DNA from: Prevotella sp.
Lineage (GTDB): Bacteria; Bacteroidota; Bacteroidia; Bacteroidales; Bacteroidaceae
Direction of reading: 5' to 3'
DNA: 21,311 nt
NCBI GenBank assembly: GCA_017428805.1
Contig: JAFRQC010000091.1
Coordinates: forward strand, 1-21,311
Position numbers and translations under genes: made by a program
Notes under the pieces: generated by a model
The model's database searches: none
What the model saw: the letters and a program-made list of their open reading frames with translations, nothing else
Told to the model about the DNA's origin: nothing
Shown here: piece by piece, positions 13,473-21,049 of the stretch
Layout of the letters: each line of letters starts with the position of its first letter
Numbering within the stretch: position 1 is the first letter of the stretch

Positions 13473-15038
13473 CTATCTGGATGTAAAGATGTCATAGTCT
13501 TTGTTGTATGCAGGCGATTGTATCGACAGCAGGTTGAGCACGGAATGGAAGACGTAATGCTGTTCGAGTACTGCTGGCAACTCTCCTTCAGGGGCATTCT
13601 GAGAGCCTGATGTCTGCTTATACGTTCTGAAACCGTCAGAGGTCCATACCAGGAATGGTATCTCATACTGCACCTTTGGTGCCAGCTTCATGGGAAGACC
13701 GTGCATGAACATCTTGTTTTCACCCAGTGATTCACCGTGGTCGGAGATAAATATCATGGCACTATGCCAGTCTTTCATCTCACGCAAGGTGTTGATGAGG
13801 CTGTTCAGCAGGAAGTCGGTGTAGCGTATGGTGTTGTCGTAAGCATTAATCAGCATCCCGATGTTCTTCTCACCTTCCTCTATGTTTTTAGCCACAGGCT
13901 TATACACCTCGAACTGCTTGGGATATTTATCGGCGTACTTCGGGCCGTGACTGGTGCTGGTGTGCAGGATAATCAGCACTTTGTCCTTCTTGCTTGATTC
14001 TATACGTTCACGAAGGCCATAATAGAGGATGTCATCGTAGTCATTACTCCTGCCTTGATACAAGTCGGAAAGGTCTGTGTCAGTGAGATATTCATCGATA
14101 TGGATGGGCGGCTCTCCCCAGTTGGATGTACGCCACGACACGTCAACACCAGTCCTGAAAGCATAGTTGGGCAGCAACTCATACAAATCACCGCTGTCCT
14201 TGGGTTCAAGGATCGCCTTAGTGCCGGCAGTGGTGTAAGTGGCACATGCCGTAGCCTGATACACTTTCAGTCCTTCTTGCCGAGACAGCAATGGATTGGT
14301 GTCACGCTGATAGCCGTAGAGCTGGAAGTTGGCTTTACGTGCCGACTCTCCGATGACGAGCACCACAACGGCCTTCTCGTGGTCTGTAATCGTGCCGTCA
14401 GGAAGTTTTATCTCCTCTGCTTGTTCGTCCTGATAACTGCTGATGACACGACAGGTATTCACCACATACGACCAGGGTTGTAGCAGTCCGCCCAGTTCCG
14501 TATCGTGCTGACTGATCCAGAGTGTCTGGCTGATATTCAGCGATGCGACCAGAAGGATAATAGCGAGAGAACTGCCGCAATAGATACCCAGTTTCTTCGC
14601 TTTGCCGATAACCACTGGCTGCATCAGGCAATACAAGGCGGGGAGGACACCAAAGACAGCGATGAACATCCACAGTGACCAACTGAAGAATCCTGAGGCT
14701 TCGGAGTATCTGGTATTGAATACGTTTTCGATGGTTGTCGCATTAATGATGGCGCTATAGGTGATGATGAAATAGACTGCCGTGGCATTGATGATGGCAA
14801 AGATTGCCAGCAGAATACGAGCGACTATCCTCAACAGCCACATCGACAGATAGGTCAACATGAAGTTGAGCGCCAGCATGATAATAACAAGTGACGCCTG
14901 CAGAAATATAATCCCGCCTGTACTTTCATTGGTATTCTGAGATACATAATTAAAGAAGGGAATGTTGTATAGCAACAACGTCCCTATGCTCACGATACAT
15001 GAAAAGGCGAAAAGTGAAATGGGCCGTATCTTTTTCAT
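13473..15038 (-). CDS. eptA: EptA-type lipid A phosphoethanolamine transferase
   Basis: A 521-residue inner-membrane protein. Five hydrophobic segments (about 7-28, 43-66, 70-94, 118-142, 150-170) precede a periplasmic sulfatase-fold domain from about 220. VLVIGESARKANFQLYGYQR carries the metal ligand E231. T267 in ACATYTT aligns with the phosphoethanolamine-accepting threonine. HTSTSHGPKY (H364) and FISDHGES (D433, H434) are further metal-site motifs. It transfers phosphoethanolamine from phosphatidylethanolamine to lipid A or related glycans, lowering negative charge and typically raising resistance to cationic peptides. It is 24 nt after greA and 12 nt before VanW. No two-component regulator is adjacent. 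Confidence 0.88.
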   Translation of the reverse strand: MKKIRPISLFAFSCIVSIGTLLLYNIPFFNYVSQNTNESTGGIIFLQASLVIIMLALNFMLTYLSMWLLRIVARILLAIFAIINATAVYFIITYSAIINATTIENVFNTRYSEASGFFSWSLWMFIAVFGVLPALYCLMQPVVIGKAKKLGIYCGSSLAIILLVASLNISQTLWISQHDTELGGLLQPWSYVVNTCRVISSYQDEQAEEIKLPDGTITDHEKAVVVLVIGESARKANFQLYGYQRDTNPLLSRQEGLKVYQATACATYTTAGTKAILEPKDSGDLYELLPNYAFRTGVDVSWRTSNWGEPPIHIDEYLTDTDLSDLYQGRSNDYDDILYYGLRERIESSKKDKVLIILHTSTSHGPKYADKYPKQFEVYKPVAKNIEEGEKNIGMLINAYDNTIRYTDFLLNSLINTLREMKDWHSAMIFISDHGESLGENKMFMHGLPMKLAPKVQYEIPFLVWTSDGFRTYKQTSGSQNAPEGELPAVLEQHYVFHSVLNLLSIQSPAYNKDYDIFTSR

Positions 15039-15062
15039 ACTGCAAATCCGTTTATGATCATC

Positions 15063-15527
15063 TTAAAGTGAAATGCTCTCGATGCGGAGTTTCATCATAC
15101 CTGCCGGCACGCGTACCTCTACGACATCACCTACTTTCTTGTTCAGCAGCGCCTGTGCGATGGGTGACTTGATAGAGATCTTGCCTTCACGCAGGTTAGC
15201 CTCATTGGGGCTGGCGATGGTGTAAGTCATACGGGCATTGGTGGCAAGATTGGTCATCTCCACCTTGCTGAGCAGCTGTACGCTGTCAGTACCCAGTCGC
15301 GACATATCGATAACCCGTGCATTGGCAAGCACCTTCTGCTTGAATCGGATGCGTCCCAGCAGACGGGCTTGTTCGCGCTTGGCGGCATGGTATTCGAAGT
15401 TCTCGCTGAGATCGCCCTTGTCGCGGGCCTCTGCGATGGCATCCCTTACCTGTGGCAGTTCCACACTCTCCATATGACGTAATTCGGCCACGAGCTTGTC
15501 GTAGCCCTCTTGTGACATGTATTCCAT
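15063..15527 (-). CDS. greA: Transcription elongation factor GreA
   Basis: A 154-residue GreA. The N-terminal coiled coil (about 5-75) has the tip ARDKGDLSENFEYHAAK, in which D39 and E42 match the acidic pair that positions the catalytic metal in the RNA polymerase secondary channel. The FKBP-like C-terminal domain contains YTIASPNEAN and ISIKSPIAQALLNKKVGD. It stimulates cleavage of backtracked RNA. Translation may start at M1 or M4 (MSQEGYDKL). The promoter at 15558-15565 serves it. The EptA-like and VanW genes lie immediately downstream with small gaps and no visible terminator, so they probably share its transcript. Confidence 0.95.
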   Translation of the reverse strand: MEYMSQEGYDKLVAELRHMESVELPQVRDAIAEARDKGDLSENFEYHAAKREQARLLGRIRFKQKVLANARVIDMSRLGTDSVQLLSKVEMTNLATNARMTYTIASPNEANLREGKISIKSPIAQALLNKKVGDVVEVRVPAGMMKLRIESISL

Positions 15528-15557
15528 GAATCCTCTTTTGTTTTATGATTAATGGTG

Positions 15558-15565
15558 CAAAATTA
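15558..15565 (-). promoter_or_regulatory. -7 box of greA
   Basis: CAAAATTA reads TAATTTTG on the minus strand, matching TAnnTTTG, 31 nt before the greA ATG. A CTTG (CAAG at 15588-15591) lies 22 nt upstream as a possible -33 element. The divergent sigma-factor promoter is about 110 nt away. Confidence 0.55.
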
Positions 15566-15646
15566 CGAATTATTTTCCAAACGGATGCAAGGAAGCGCAA
15601 AAAGAGAAAACTTTTCTTAAAAATCGGTGTGTTTTTGGCTCGTTCA

Positions 15647-15678
15647 TTGGCAAAAGTGGAGGATTTTCATTATATTTG
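15647..15678 (+). promoter_or_regulatory. Promoter of the sigma-70 family gene
   Basis: TATATTTG at 15671-15678 matches TAnnTTTG, and TTGG at 15647-15650 lies 20 nt upstream as a -33 element. The ATG at 15704 is 26 nt from the -7 box. This supports the shorter start over the 53-codon upstream extension of the open frame. Confidence 0.6.
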
Positions 15679-15703
15679 CAAACAGAAACAAAAGAACAGA
15701 TTT

Positions 15704-16420
15704 ATGGAAGATAGTGCATTGAACAAGTATCTGGACGAGATAGGGCACAACAACCTGCTCAGCAACGAAGAGGAACGTGAACTCTCGCGGAAGATCAAGC
15801 AAGGCGACGATAAGGCGTTGGGACGACTGGTGGAGGCAAATCTGAAGTTTGTGGTGGTGATAGCCCGTCAGTATAAAGGTAACGGTTTGGCGATGGAGGA
15901 TCTGGTGAGTGAAGGCAACATCGGACTGATGAAGGCTGCCACGAAGTTCGACGGTGAGAAAGGCGTGAGATTCGTGAATTTCGCTGCTGGGCACATTCGT
16001 AGTCAGATAGAGAAGGCTATCTCTCAGCAGGCCGGACTCTATCAGGTGCCCAAGGATGCGCTGGGTGATCCGACGGCCCACCAGCAGAGCAAGCCGTTGT
16101 CTGTGGATGCCCCTCTTGGCCATCGTACGAATACGAGCCTGTTGTCTGTGCTGGTGAATCCTGATGCACCTATGGCTGACGAGCGTGTACACTCCGAGGC
16201 CGTCGAGAATGCCGTAGAGTTTGCCCTATTGTCGTTGAACCAGCGTGAGAGTCAGGTGGTGAACGCCTTCTTCGGCATTACCCAAGAGCGTGAGACGATG
16301 GCTGAGATTGCAGAGGATATGGATCTGAAGCGTGAGCGTGTGCGCCAGATACGTGACAAGGCTGTTCGCAAGCTGCGCAAGGCCTACAAGCAGAAGCTGA
16401 AGGATCTGCGGAGGTCGTAA
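15704..16420 (+). CDS. Sigma-70 family RNA polymerase sigma factor with atypical region 2
   Basis: A 238-residue sigma factor. Region 1.2 is DSALNKYLDEIGHNNLLS, region 2 spans about 38-110 (EANLKFVVVIARQY, EDLVSEGNIGLMKAATKFD), and region 4 spans 176-228 with a helix-turn-helix in TMAEIAEDMDLKRERVRQIR. The normally invariant tryptophan pair of regions 2.3/2.4 (YAxWWIRQ) is replaced: residues 93-99 read FAAGHIR. Region 3 is short and unlike the primary factor. The primary Bacteroidetes RpoD is about 285 residues and keeps both tryptophans, so this is probably an alternative factor with altered promoter melting. The start at M54 of the open frame follows a good promoter. A bidirectional terminator follows. 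Confidence 0.85.
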   Translation: MEDSALNKYLDEIGHNNLLSNEEERELSRKIKQGDDKALGRLVEANLKFVVVIARQYKGNGLAMEDLVSEGNIGLMKAATKFDGEKGVRFVNFAAGHIRSQIEKAISQQAGLYQVPKDALGDPTAHQQSKPLSVDAPLGHRTNTSLLSVLVNPDAPMADERVHSEAVENAVEFALLSLNQRESQVVNAFFGITQERETMAEIAEDMDLKRERVRQIRDKAVRKLRKAYKQKLKDLRRS

Positions 16421-16436
16421 GGGCATAAAACAAAAG

Positions 16437-16468
16437 AAGGGAGCCATCACGGTTCCCTTTTCTTTTGC
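16437..16468. terminator. Bidirectional intrinsic terminator
   Basis: AAGGGAGCC (16437-16445) pairs with GGTTCCCTT (16451-16459) around a 5 nt loop, with one G-T wobble. Rightward the tail is TTCTTTT; leftward it is CTTTTGTTTT. It ends both the sigma gene and the convergent tRNA gene. Confidence 0.8.
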
Positions 16469-16555
16469 GGAAGGTGAGGGATTCAAACCCCCGATACCCG
16501 AAAGGGGTATACCGGATTTCGAGTCCAGCGCGATCGATCACTCTGCCAACCTTCC
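16468..16555 (-). tRNA. tRNA-Ser(CGA)
   Basis: Read on the minus strand, the 7 bp acceptor stem is GGAAGGT with ACCTTCC, followed by discriminator G and no encoded CCA. The anticodon loop is CTCGAAA with anticodon CGA (16519-16521), closed by the stem CTGGA/TCCGG. A long variable arm (ATACCC CTTTC GGGTAT) identifies a class II tRNA, and the T loop is TTTGAAT. It reads serine codon UCG. It has its own promoter at 16598-16629 and a terminator just downstream. Confidence 0.96.
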
Positions 16556-16597
16556 TTTATATGCAAACTTAAACAACCTTCTCTCCGATTGCGGATG

Positions 16598-16629
16598 CAA
16601 AGGTAATACAAATTCCTGATTCCACCAAA
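16598..16629 (-). promoter_or_regulatory. Promoter of tRNA-Ser
   Basis: CAAAGGTA (16598-16605) reads TACCTTTG and CAAA (16626-16629) reads TTTG on the minus strand, separated by exactly 20 nt. The -7 box is 42 nt before the first tRNA base, implying a short 5' leader. Confidence 0.75.
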
Positions 16630-16653
16630 GGAATTGCGGGAAAGTTGCAAAAT

Positions 16654-17238
16654 TTATTCGAAAGAAAGCTTTTGGAGGCGATTACGAAGCTGTTCGGCTT
16701 CGGATTTGCGGATGCTGAGGCGAATCTCGCAGGTGTTGTCATAGGTCTGTGAGACGATGCGTGGCTGCATGTCCTTCACGATGCGCATCACGTCGTTCAT
16801 CATAGGGTAGGGGAAGTTGTAGGTGATGATTTCCTCTACTTGGCGTGTCTCGATTTCTGAGTGTGCGATGGCATCGGCGGCAGCTTCACGATAGGCTACG
16901 ATGAGCCCGCTGGTACCGAGGTTCACGCCGCCGTAGTAACGCACGACAACGATAAGGATGTCTGTGAGTTCGTTGGAGTTGATTTGCCCGAGGATGGGCT
17001 TGCCAGCCGTTGATGAGGGCTCGCCGTCGTCGTTGGCACGGAACTCCGTGCGTTCAGGGCCGAGCATATAGGCATAGCAGACGTGGCGGGCATCGAAGTA
17101 TTTCTTGCGATAACCGGCAAGGATGTCTTTGATTTCCTCGACGGTAGAGACATAATGAGCGAAGGCGAGGAACTTGCTACGCTTATCGGTGTAGTAGCCC
17201 TCGCCTCCGGTTTTCAATGTGCGGTATTCGTCTGTCAT
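16654..17238 (-). CDS. yigZ: YigZ/IMPACT family protein
   Basis: A 194-residue protein of the YigZ/IMPACT (UPF0029) family, conserved from bacteria to eukaryotes; the eukaryotic member regulates translation via Gcn1/Gcn2, the bacterial role is unsettled. Typical motifs are KRSKFLAFA at 19-27, ARHVCYAYMLG at 50-60, DDGEPSSTAGKPIL at 70-83 and VVVRYYGGVNLGTSGLI at 97-113. A ferredoxin-like C-terminal domain (about 135-194) completes it. It lies 85 nt downstream of carB in the same direction, with a dispersed repeat between, and may be co-transcribed. Confidence 0.92.
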   Translation of the reverse strand: MTDEYRTLKTGGEGYYTDKRSKFLAFAHYVSTVEEIKDILAGYRKKYFDARHVCYAYMLGPERTEFRANDDGEPSSTAGKPILGQINSNELTDILIVVVRYYGGVNLGTSGLIVAYREAAADAIAHSEIETRQVEEIITYNFPYPMMNDVMRIVKDMQPRIVSQTYDNTCEIRLSIRKSEAEQLRNRLQKLSFE

Positions 17239-17244
17239 ACGATT

Positions 17245-17321
17245 GTTCAGACCACCCCTAACCCCTCCTCGCTCGGCTTTGCCGCTTTGCTCTGCAAAGA
17301 ACTTAGGAGGGGAAGAGATTA
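17245..17321 (-). repeat. Dispersed hairpin repeat, copy C (long loop)
   Basis: On the minus strand it starts GGTAATCTCTTCCCCTCCT two bases after the carB stop, and ends GGTCTGAAC, like copy B. The stem CCCCTCCT/AGGAGGGG (17262-17269 with 17305-17312) encloses a 35 nt loop instead of 5 nt. The loop contains its own hairpin CTTTGC/GCAAAG and a CGGC/GCCG stem. Confidence 0.85.
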
Positions 17322-17323
17322 CC

Positions 17324-20300
17324 TTAATTATTATATTCTTGCCAGGACTTGATCTTCACATCCTCGAGGTTCATAGCGGTGAAGGCCTCGATGAAAGCCT
17401 TAGCCAGACGGACGTTGGTCATCAGGGGGATGTTGTGATCGATGGCACCACGGCGAATCTTGTAACCGTTGGTGAGCTCACGTGAAGAGTGGTTCTTAGG
17501 CACGTTGATCACCAAACCAACCTTATGCTGCGAGATGAGATCCATTACGTTGTTCTCACCGTCCTCGTCAGGCCAAGCCACAGCCGTAGCCTTCACACCG
17601 TTATCATTGAAGAACTTGGCGGTGCCAGCGGTGGCATAAATGGTATAGCCCTTCTTGGCCAGCTGCTGAGCAGGCTCAAGCAGAGAGACCTTACCCTTGG
17701 CGCCACCAGAAGAGATGAGCACGGCATCCTTCGGAATCGAATAACCCGTGGCAATAAGCGAGTTGAGCATAGCCTCGTTGAGGTCATCGCCCAGACAGCC
17801 TACCTCACCCGTAGAGCTCATATCCACACCCAGCACGGGATCGGCATTCTGCAGACGGGCAAACGAGAACTGTGAGGCCTTCACACCGATGCGGTCAATA
17901 TCGAACTCGCTCTTCTCTGGCTTCTGATACGGAGCATCGAGCATGATCTTCGTGGCGGTCTCGATGAAGTTACGCTTCAGGATCTTCGATACGAAGGGGA
18001 ATGAGCGCGAGGCACGCAGGTTGCACTCGATGACCTTCACCTCGCGGTTCTTGGCCAGGAACTGGATATTGAACGGACCGCTGATGTTCAGTTCGGCAGC
18101 GATCTTATGAGCGATCTTCTTGATCTGACGGATGGTGGAGAAGTAGATGTGCTGTGCGGGGAACACCATCGTGGCATCACCAGAGTGCACACCGGCATAC
18201 TCAACGTGCTCAGAGATGGCATACTCGATCACCTCACCCTTATCGGCTACGGCGTCAAACTCAATCTCCTTGGTCTCGGTCATGAACTTCGATACCACCA
18301 CGGGGAACTCCTTCGATACCTCGGTAGCCATATTGAGGAAACGATGCAACTCTTCTTCGTCGTAGCAGACGTTCATCGCAGCGCCTGAGAGCACATACGA
18401 AGGACGTACGAGCACGGGATAGCCCACCTTGGCTACAAACTCCTTCACATCGTCGAATGAGGTCAGAGCCCTCCATGCAGGCTGGTCGATGCCCAGTTTG
18501 TCGAGCATGGCAGAGAACTTGTCGCGGTTCTCGGCACGGTCAATATTCACAGGCGAGGTACCCAATACGGGCACACCCTGGCGGTAAAGCTTCATGGCGA
18601 GGTTGTTAGGAATCTGACCACCCACGGAGACAATCACGCCACGGGGCTGTTCGAGGTCAATCACATCGAGCACGCGCTCCAGTGAGAGTTCATCGAAGTA
18701 GAGACGGTCGCACATATCATAGTCCGTAGAGACGGTCTCGGGGTTGTAGTTGATCATGATCGACTTGTAGCCCAACTTGCGGGCGGTGTTGATGGCGTTC
18801 ACCGAGCACCAGTCGAACTCTACTGAAGAACCGATTCGGTAAGCGCCTGATCCTAAGACTACTACCGACTTCTCGTTGTTGTAGTAGTTGATGTCGTGGG
18901 CAGGCACGTATTGCTCACCCTTGGGATCTCCAAACGCGGGCGTGTGCGTGTACGTGAAATAGAGGTAGTTGGTCAGTTCGGGATGCTCAGAGGCCACCGT
19001 GGGAATGCGCTTCACAGAGGGCAGCACACCGCGCTGCTTACGATATTTGCGCACCTCCAGGTTCTCCTTCTCCATATTGCCGCCCTGGGGCTTCAGCACG
19101 AAGCGGGCAATCTGGAAGTCGCTGAATCCGCAGCGCTTCACCTCCAGCAGCAGCTCGTCGGGCAGAGCCTCGAGAGAGTCATATTTCATCAGCTCGTGCT
19201 TCAGGTCAACGATATGCTTCAGGCGCTCAAGGAACCACACGTCGATCTTGGTCAGCTCCTCGATGCGCTCGATGGTGTAACCCTCTTCGAGAGCCTGGGC
19301 GATGGCAAAGATACGGAGGTCAGTCGGGTTAGCCAGCTCCTCGTCGAGGTTATCGAACTTCGTGTGGTCGTTGCCCACGAATCCGTGCATGCCCTGTCCG
19401 ATCATGCGCAGACCCTTCTGCATCATCTCCTCGAAGGAGCGGCCGATACTCATAATCTCACCCACGGACTTCATCGAAGAACCGATCTGACGGCTCACGC
19501 CTGCAAACTTCGTCAAGTCCCAGCGGGGAATCTTACAGATCATATAGTCGAGCTGCGGAGCCACGTATGCACTCGATGTGGTGCCCATCTCACCAATCTG
19601 GTCCAGCGTATATCCGAGGGCGATCTTGGCAGCGACGAAGGCGAGGGGATAGCCGGTGGCCTTACTTGCCAGTGCCGAAGAGCGGCTGAGGCGGGCGTTG
19701 ATCTCGATGATACGGTAGTCGTTGGTCTCGGCGTTGAATGCGAACTGAATATTACACTCACCGACGATGCCCAGATGCTTCACGCACTTGATGGTGATCT
19801 CCTGCAGCATCTTCACCTGCTCCTCCTTCAGCGAGCAAGTCGGAGCCACCACGATCGACTCTCCGGTGTGGATGCCGAGCGGGTCGAAGTTCTCCATCGA
19901 GGCCACGGTGAAGCAGCGGTCATTGGCGTCTCTGATGCACTCGAACTCGATCTCCTTCCAGCCCTTGAGGCTTTCCTCAACAAGGATCTGCGGGGCGAAG
20001 GTGAAGGCAGACTCTGCCAGCTCAACGAATCGCTTCTCATCGGGGCAGATGCCAGAGCCGAGGCCTCCGAGGGCGTAGGCTGAGCGGATCATGATGGGGA
20101 AGCCGATCTCACGGGCGGCCTTCAGCGCATCATCCATCGACTCGACGGCATGGCTGACGGGCACCTTCAGGTCTACCTCGGCCAGCTTCTTCACAAAGAG
20201 GTCGCGATCCTCTGTGTTCATGATAGCCTCCACACTCGTACCTAATACCTCTACGCCGTACTCCTTCAGCGTACCGTTCTGATAGAGCTCCGTGCCGCAG

Positions 20301-20584
20301 TTCAGGGCGGTCTGGCCTCCGAAAGCCAGCAGAATGCCGTCGGGACGCTCCTTCTTGATGATCTCAGTCACGAAGTGTGCATTCACCGGCTGGAAATACA
20401 CCTTGTCTGCAATACCTTCACTGGTCTGGATTGTGGCGATGTTTGGATTAACGAGAACGCTCTTGATTCCCTCCTCGCGGAGTGCTTTCAATGCTTGTGA
20501 ACCAGAGTAGTCAAACTCTCCTGCTTGTCCGATTTTCAAGGCACCCGATCCGAGTACCAACACCTTTTTCAGTTCTTTTTTCAT
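17324..20584 (-). CDS. carB: Carbamoyl-phosphate synthase large subunit
   Basis: A 1086-residue synthetase subunit that makes carbamoyl phosphate from bicarbonate, ATP and ammonia delivered by CarA, feeding pyrimidine and arginine synthesis. The first ATP-grasp half (about 1-405) has VLVLGSGALKIGQAGEFDYS and AFGGQTALNCG. An oligomerisation segment follows, then the second half (about 560-940) with VVVLGSGAYRIGSSVEFDW and VSVGGQIPNNLA. An MGS-like allosteric domain ends the protein. Length is normal for the family. No carA gene lies beside it in this window. A strong promoter is at 20627-20658. The stop codon is followed by dispersed repeat C. Confidence 0.97.
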   Translation of the reverse strand: MKKELKKVLVLGSGALKIGQAGEFDYSGSQALKALREEGIKSVLVNPNIATIQTSEGIADKVYFQPVNAHFVTEIIKKERPDGILLAFGGQTALNCGTELYQNGTLKEYGVEVLGTSVEAIMNTEDRDLFVKKLAEVDLKVPVSHAVESMDDALKAAREIGFPIMIRSAYALGGLGSGICPDEKRFVELAESAFTFAPQILVEESLKGWKEIEFECIRDANDRCFTVASMENFDPLGIHTGESIVVAPTCSLKEEQVKMLQEITIKCVKHLGIVGECNIQFAFNAETNDYRIIEINARLSRSSALASKATGYPLAFVAAKIALGYTLDQIGEMGTTSSAYVAPQLDYMICKIPRWDLTKFAGVSRQIGSSMKSVGEIMSIGRSFEEMMQKGLRMIGQGMHGFVGNDHTKFDNLDEELANPTDLRIFAIAQALEEGYTIERIEELTKIDVWFLERLKHIVDLKHELMKYDSLEALPDELLLEVKRCGFSDFQIARFVLKPQGGNMEKENLEVRKYRKQRGVLPSVKRIPTVASEHPELTNYLYFTYTHTPAFGDPKGEQYVPAHDINYYNNEKSVVVLGSGAYRIGSSVEFDWCSVNAINTARKLGYKSIMINYNPETVSTDYDMCDRLYFDELSLERVLDVIDLEQPRGVIVSVGGQIPNNLAMKLYRQGVPVLGTSPVNIDRAENRDKFSAMLDKLGIDQPAWRALTSFDDVKEFVAKVGYPVLVRPSYVLSGAAMNVCYDEEELHRFLNMATEVSKEFPVVVSKFMTETKEIEFDAVADKGEVIEYAISEHVEYAGVHSGDATMVFPAQHIYFSTIRQIKKIAHKIAAELNISGPFNIQFLAKNREVKVIECNLRASRSFPFVSKILKRNFIETATKIMLDAPYQKPEKSEFDIDRIGVKASQFSFARLQNADPVLGVDMSSTGEVGCLGDDLNEAMLNSLIATGYSIPKDAVLISSGGAKGKVSLLEPAQQLAKKGYTIYATAGTAKFFNDNGVKATAVAWPDEDGENNVMDLISQHKVGLVINVPKNHSSRELTNGYKIRRGAIDHNIPLMTNVRLAKAFIEAFTAMNLEDVKIKSWQEYNN

Positions 20585-20626
20585 TTTGTTTGGGTTGATT
20601 TTGTATCCTTGTTCTTAAATCGCGTG

Positions 20627-20658
20627 CAAAGATACGATGTTTTTCGCAAACCACCAAA
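20627..20658 (-). promoter_or_regulatory. Promoter of carB
   Basis: CAAAGATA (20627-20634) reads TATCTTTG and CAAA (20655-20658) reads TTTG on the minus strand, separated by exactly 20 nt: a near-ideal Bacteroidetes promoter. The carB start is 42 nt downstream. I see no attenuator or riboswitch in the leader. Confidence 0.75.
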
Positions 20659-20999
20659 TTTTAGTGCCGCTGTAATGTTAAAATATGCACATTTTTGATT
20701 CCTCAGCCCGTTAATTTATGCAAACAGCATATTTATGCAGTTTGAGCAGTCCAAACTCCGCCTTTCAACTCTTCGGACTCCCGTTTTGCAGCCTTCGGAC
20801 TCATAGGTGTTGAAATGGACATTGTGACTTTTGACTTTGTGACATTAAGCACCTTCCGATGTGCAAGGGCAGGCAGGAGTACTATATTATTAAATTATTA
20901 TATTTTTAATATATAATAATTTTTAAATTCCATTTGCCATCCATCTTTGTATTTCCATACTACCTTAATGTGGCAAAGTGGCAAAAAACATTTGTTACC
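20659..20999. other. Intergenic region between asparaginase gene and carB
   Basis: No credible gene on either strand. It holds a 10 bp direct repeat CTTCGGACTC (20771-20780 and 20793-20802), a TGTGAC/TTGAC-rich stretch near 20822-20846, and a perfect 12 bp AT-only inverted repeat (20892-20903 with 20911-20922) inside an almost pure AT tract at 20881-20928. The AT tract could melt easily or bend, but no function is evident. Confidence 0.5.
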
Positions 21000-21004
21000 A
21001 AATT

Positions 21005-21036
21005 TTATCCCCCGCCATTCGGCGGGGGATAATTTT
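21005..21036. terminator. Terminator of the asparaginase gene
   Basis: Arms 21005-21016 (TTATCCCCCGCC) and 21021-21032 form a perfect 12 bp stem with a 4 nt loop. AT-rich flanks give short T-tracts in both directions. It is 18 nt beyond the asparaginase stop. Confidence 0.85.
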
Positions 21037-21049
21037 ATGTATATTAATC

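Noticed and set aside
15545..15703. 53-codon upstream extension of the sigma factor
   Set aside because: It contains the promoters of both divergent genes and is Lys/Phe-rich without sigma motifs. The ATG at 15704 is 26 nt after the -7 box.
18896..20083. 395-residue plus-strand open frame inside carB
   Set aside because: It is antisense to conserved carB codons and has a His/Leu-rich, motif-free composition. Long shadow frames are expected opposite such genes.
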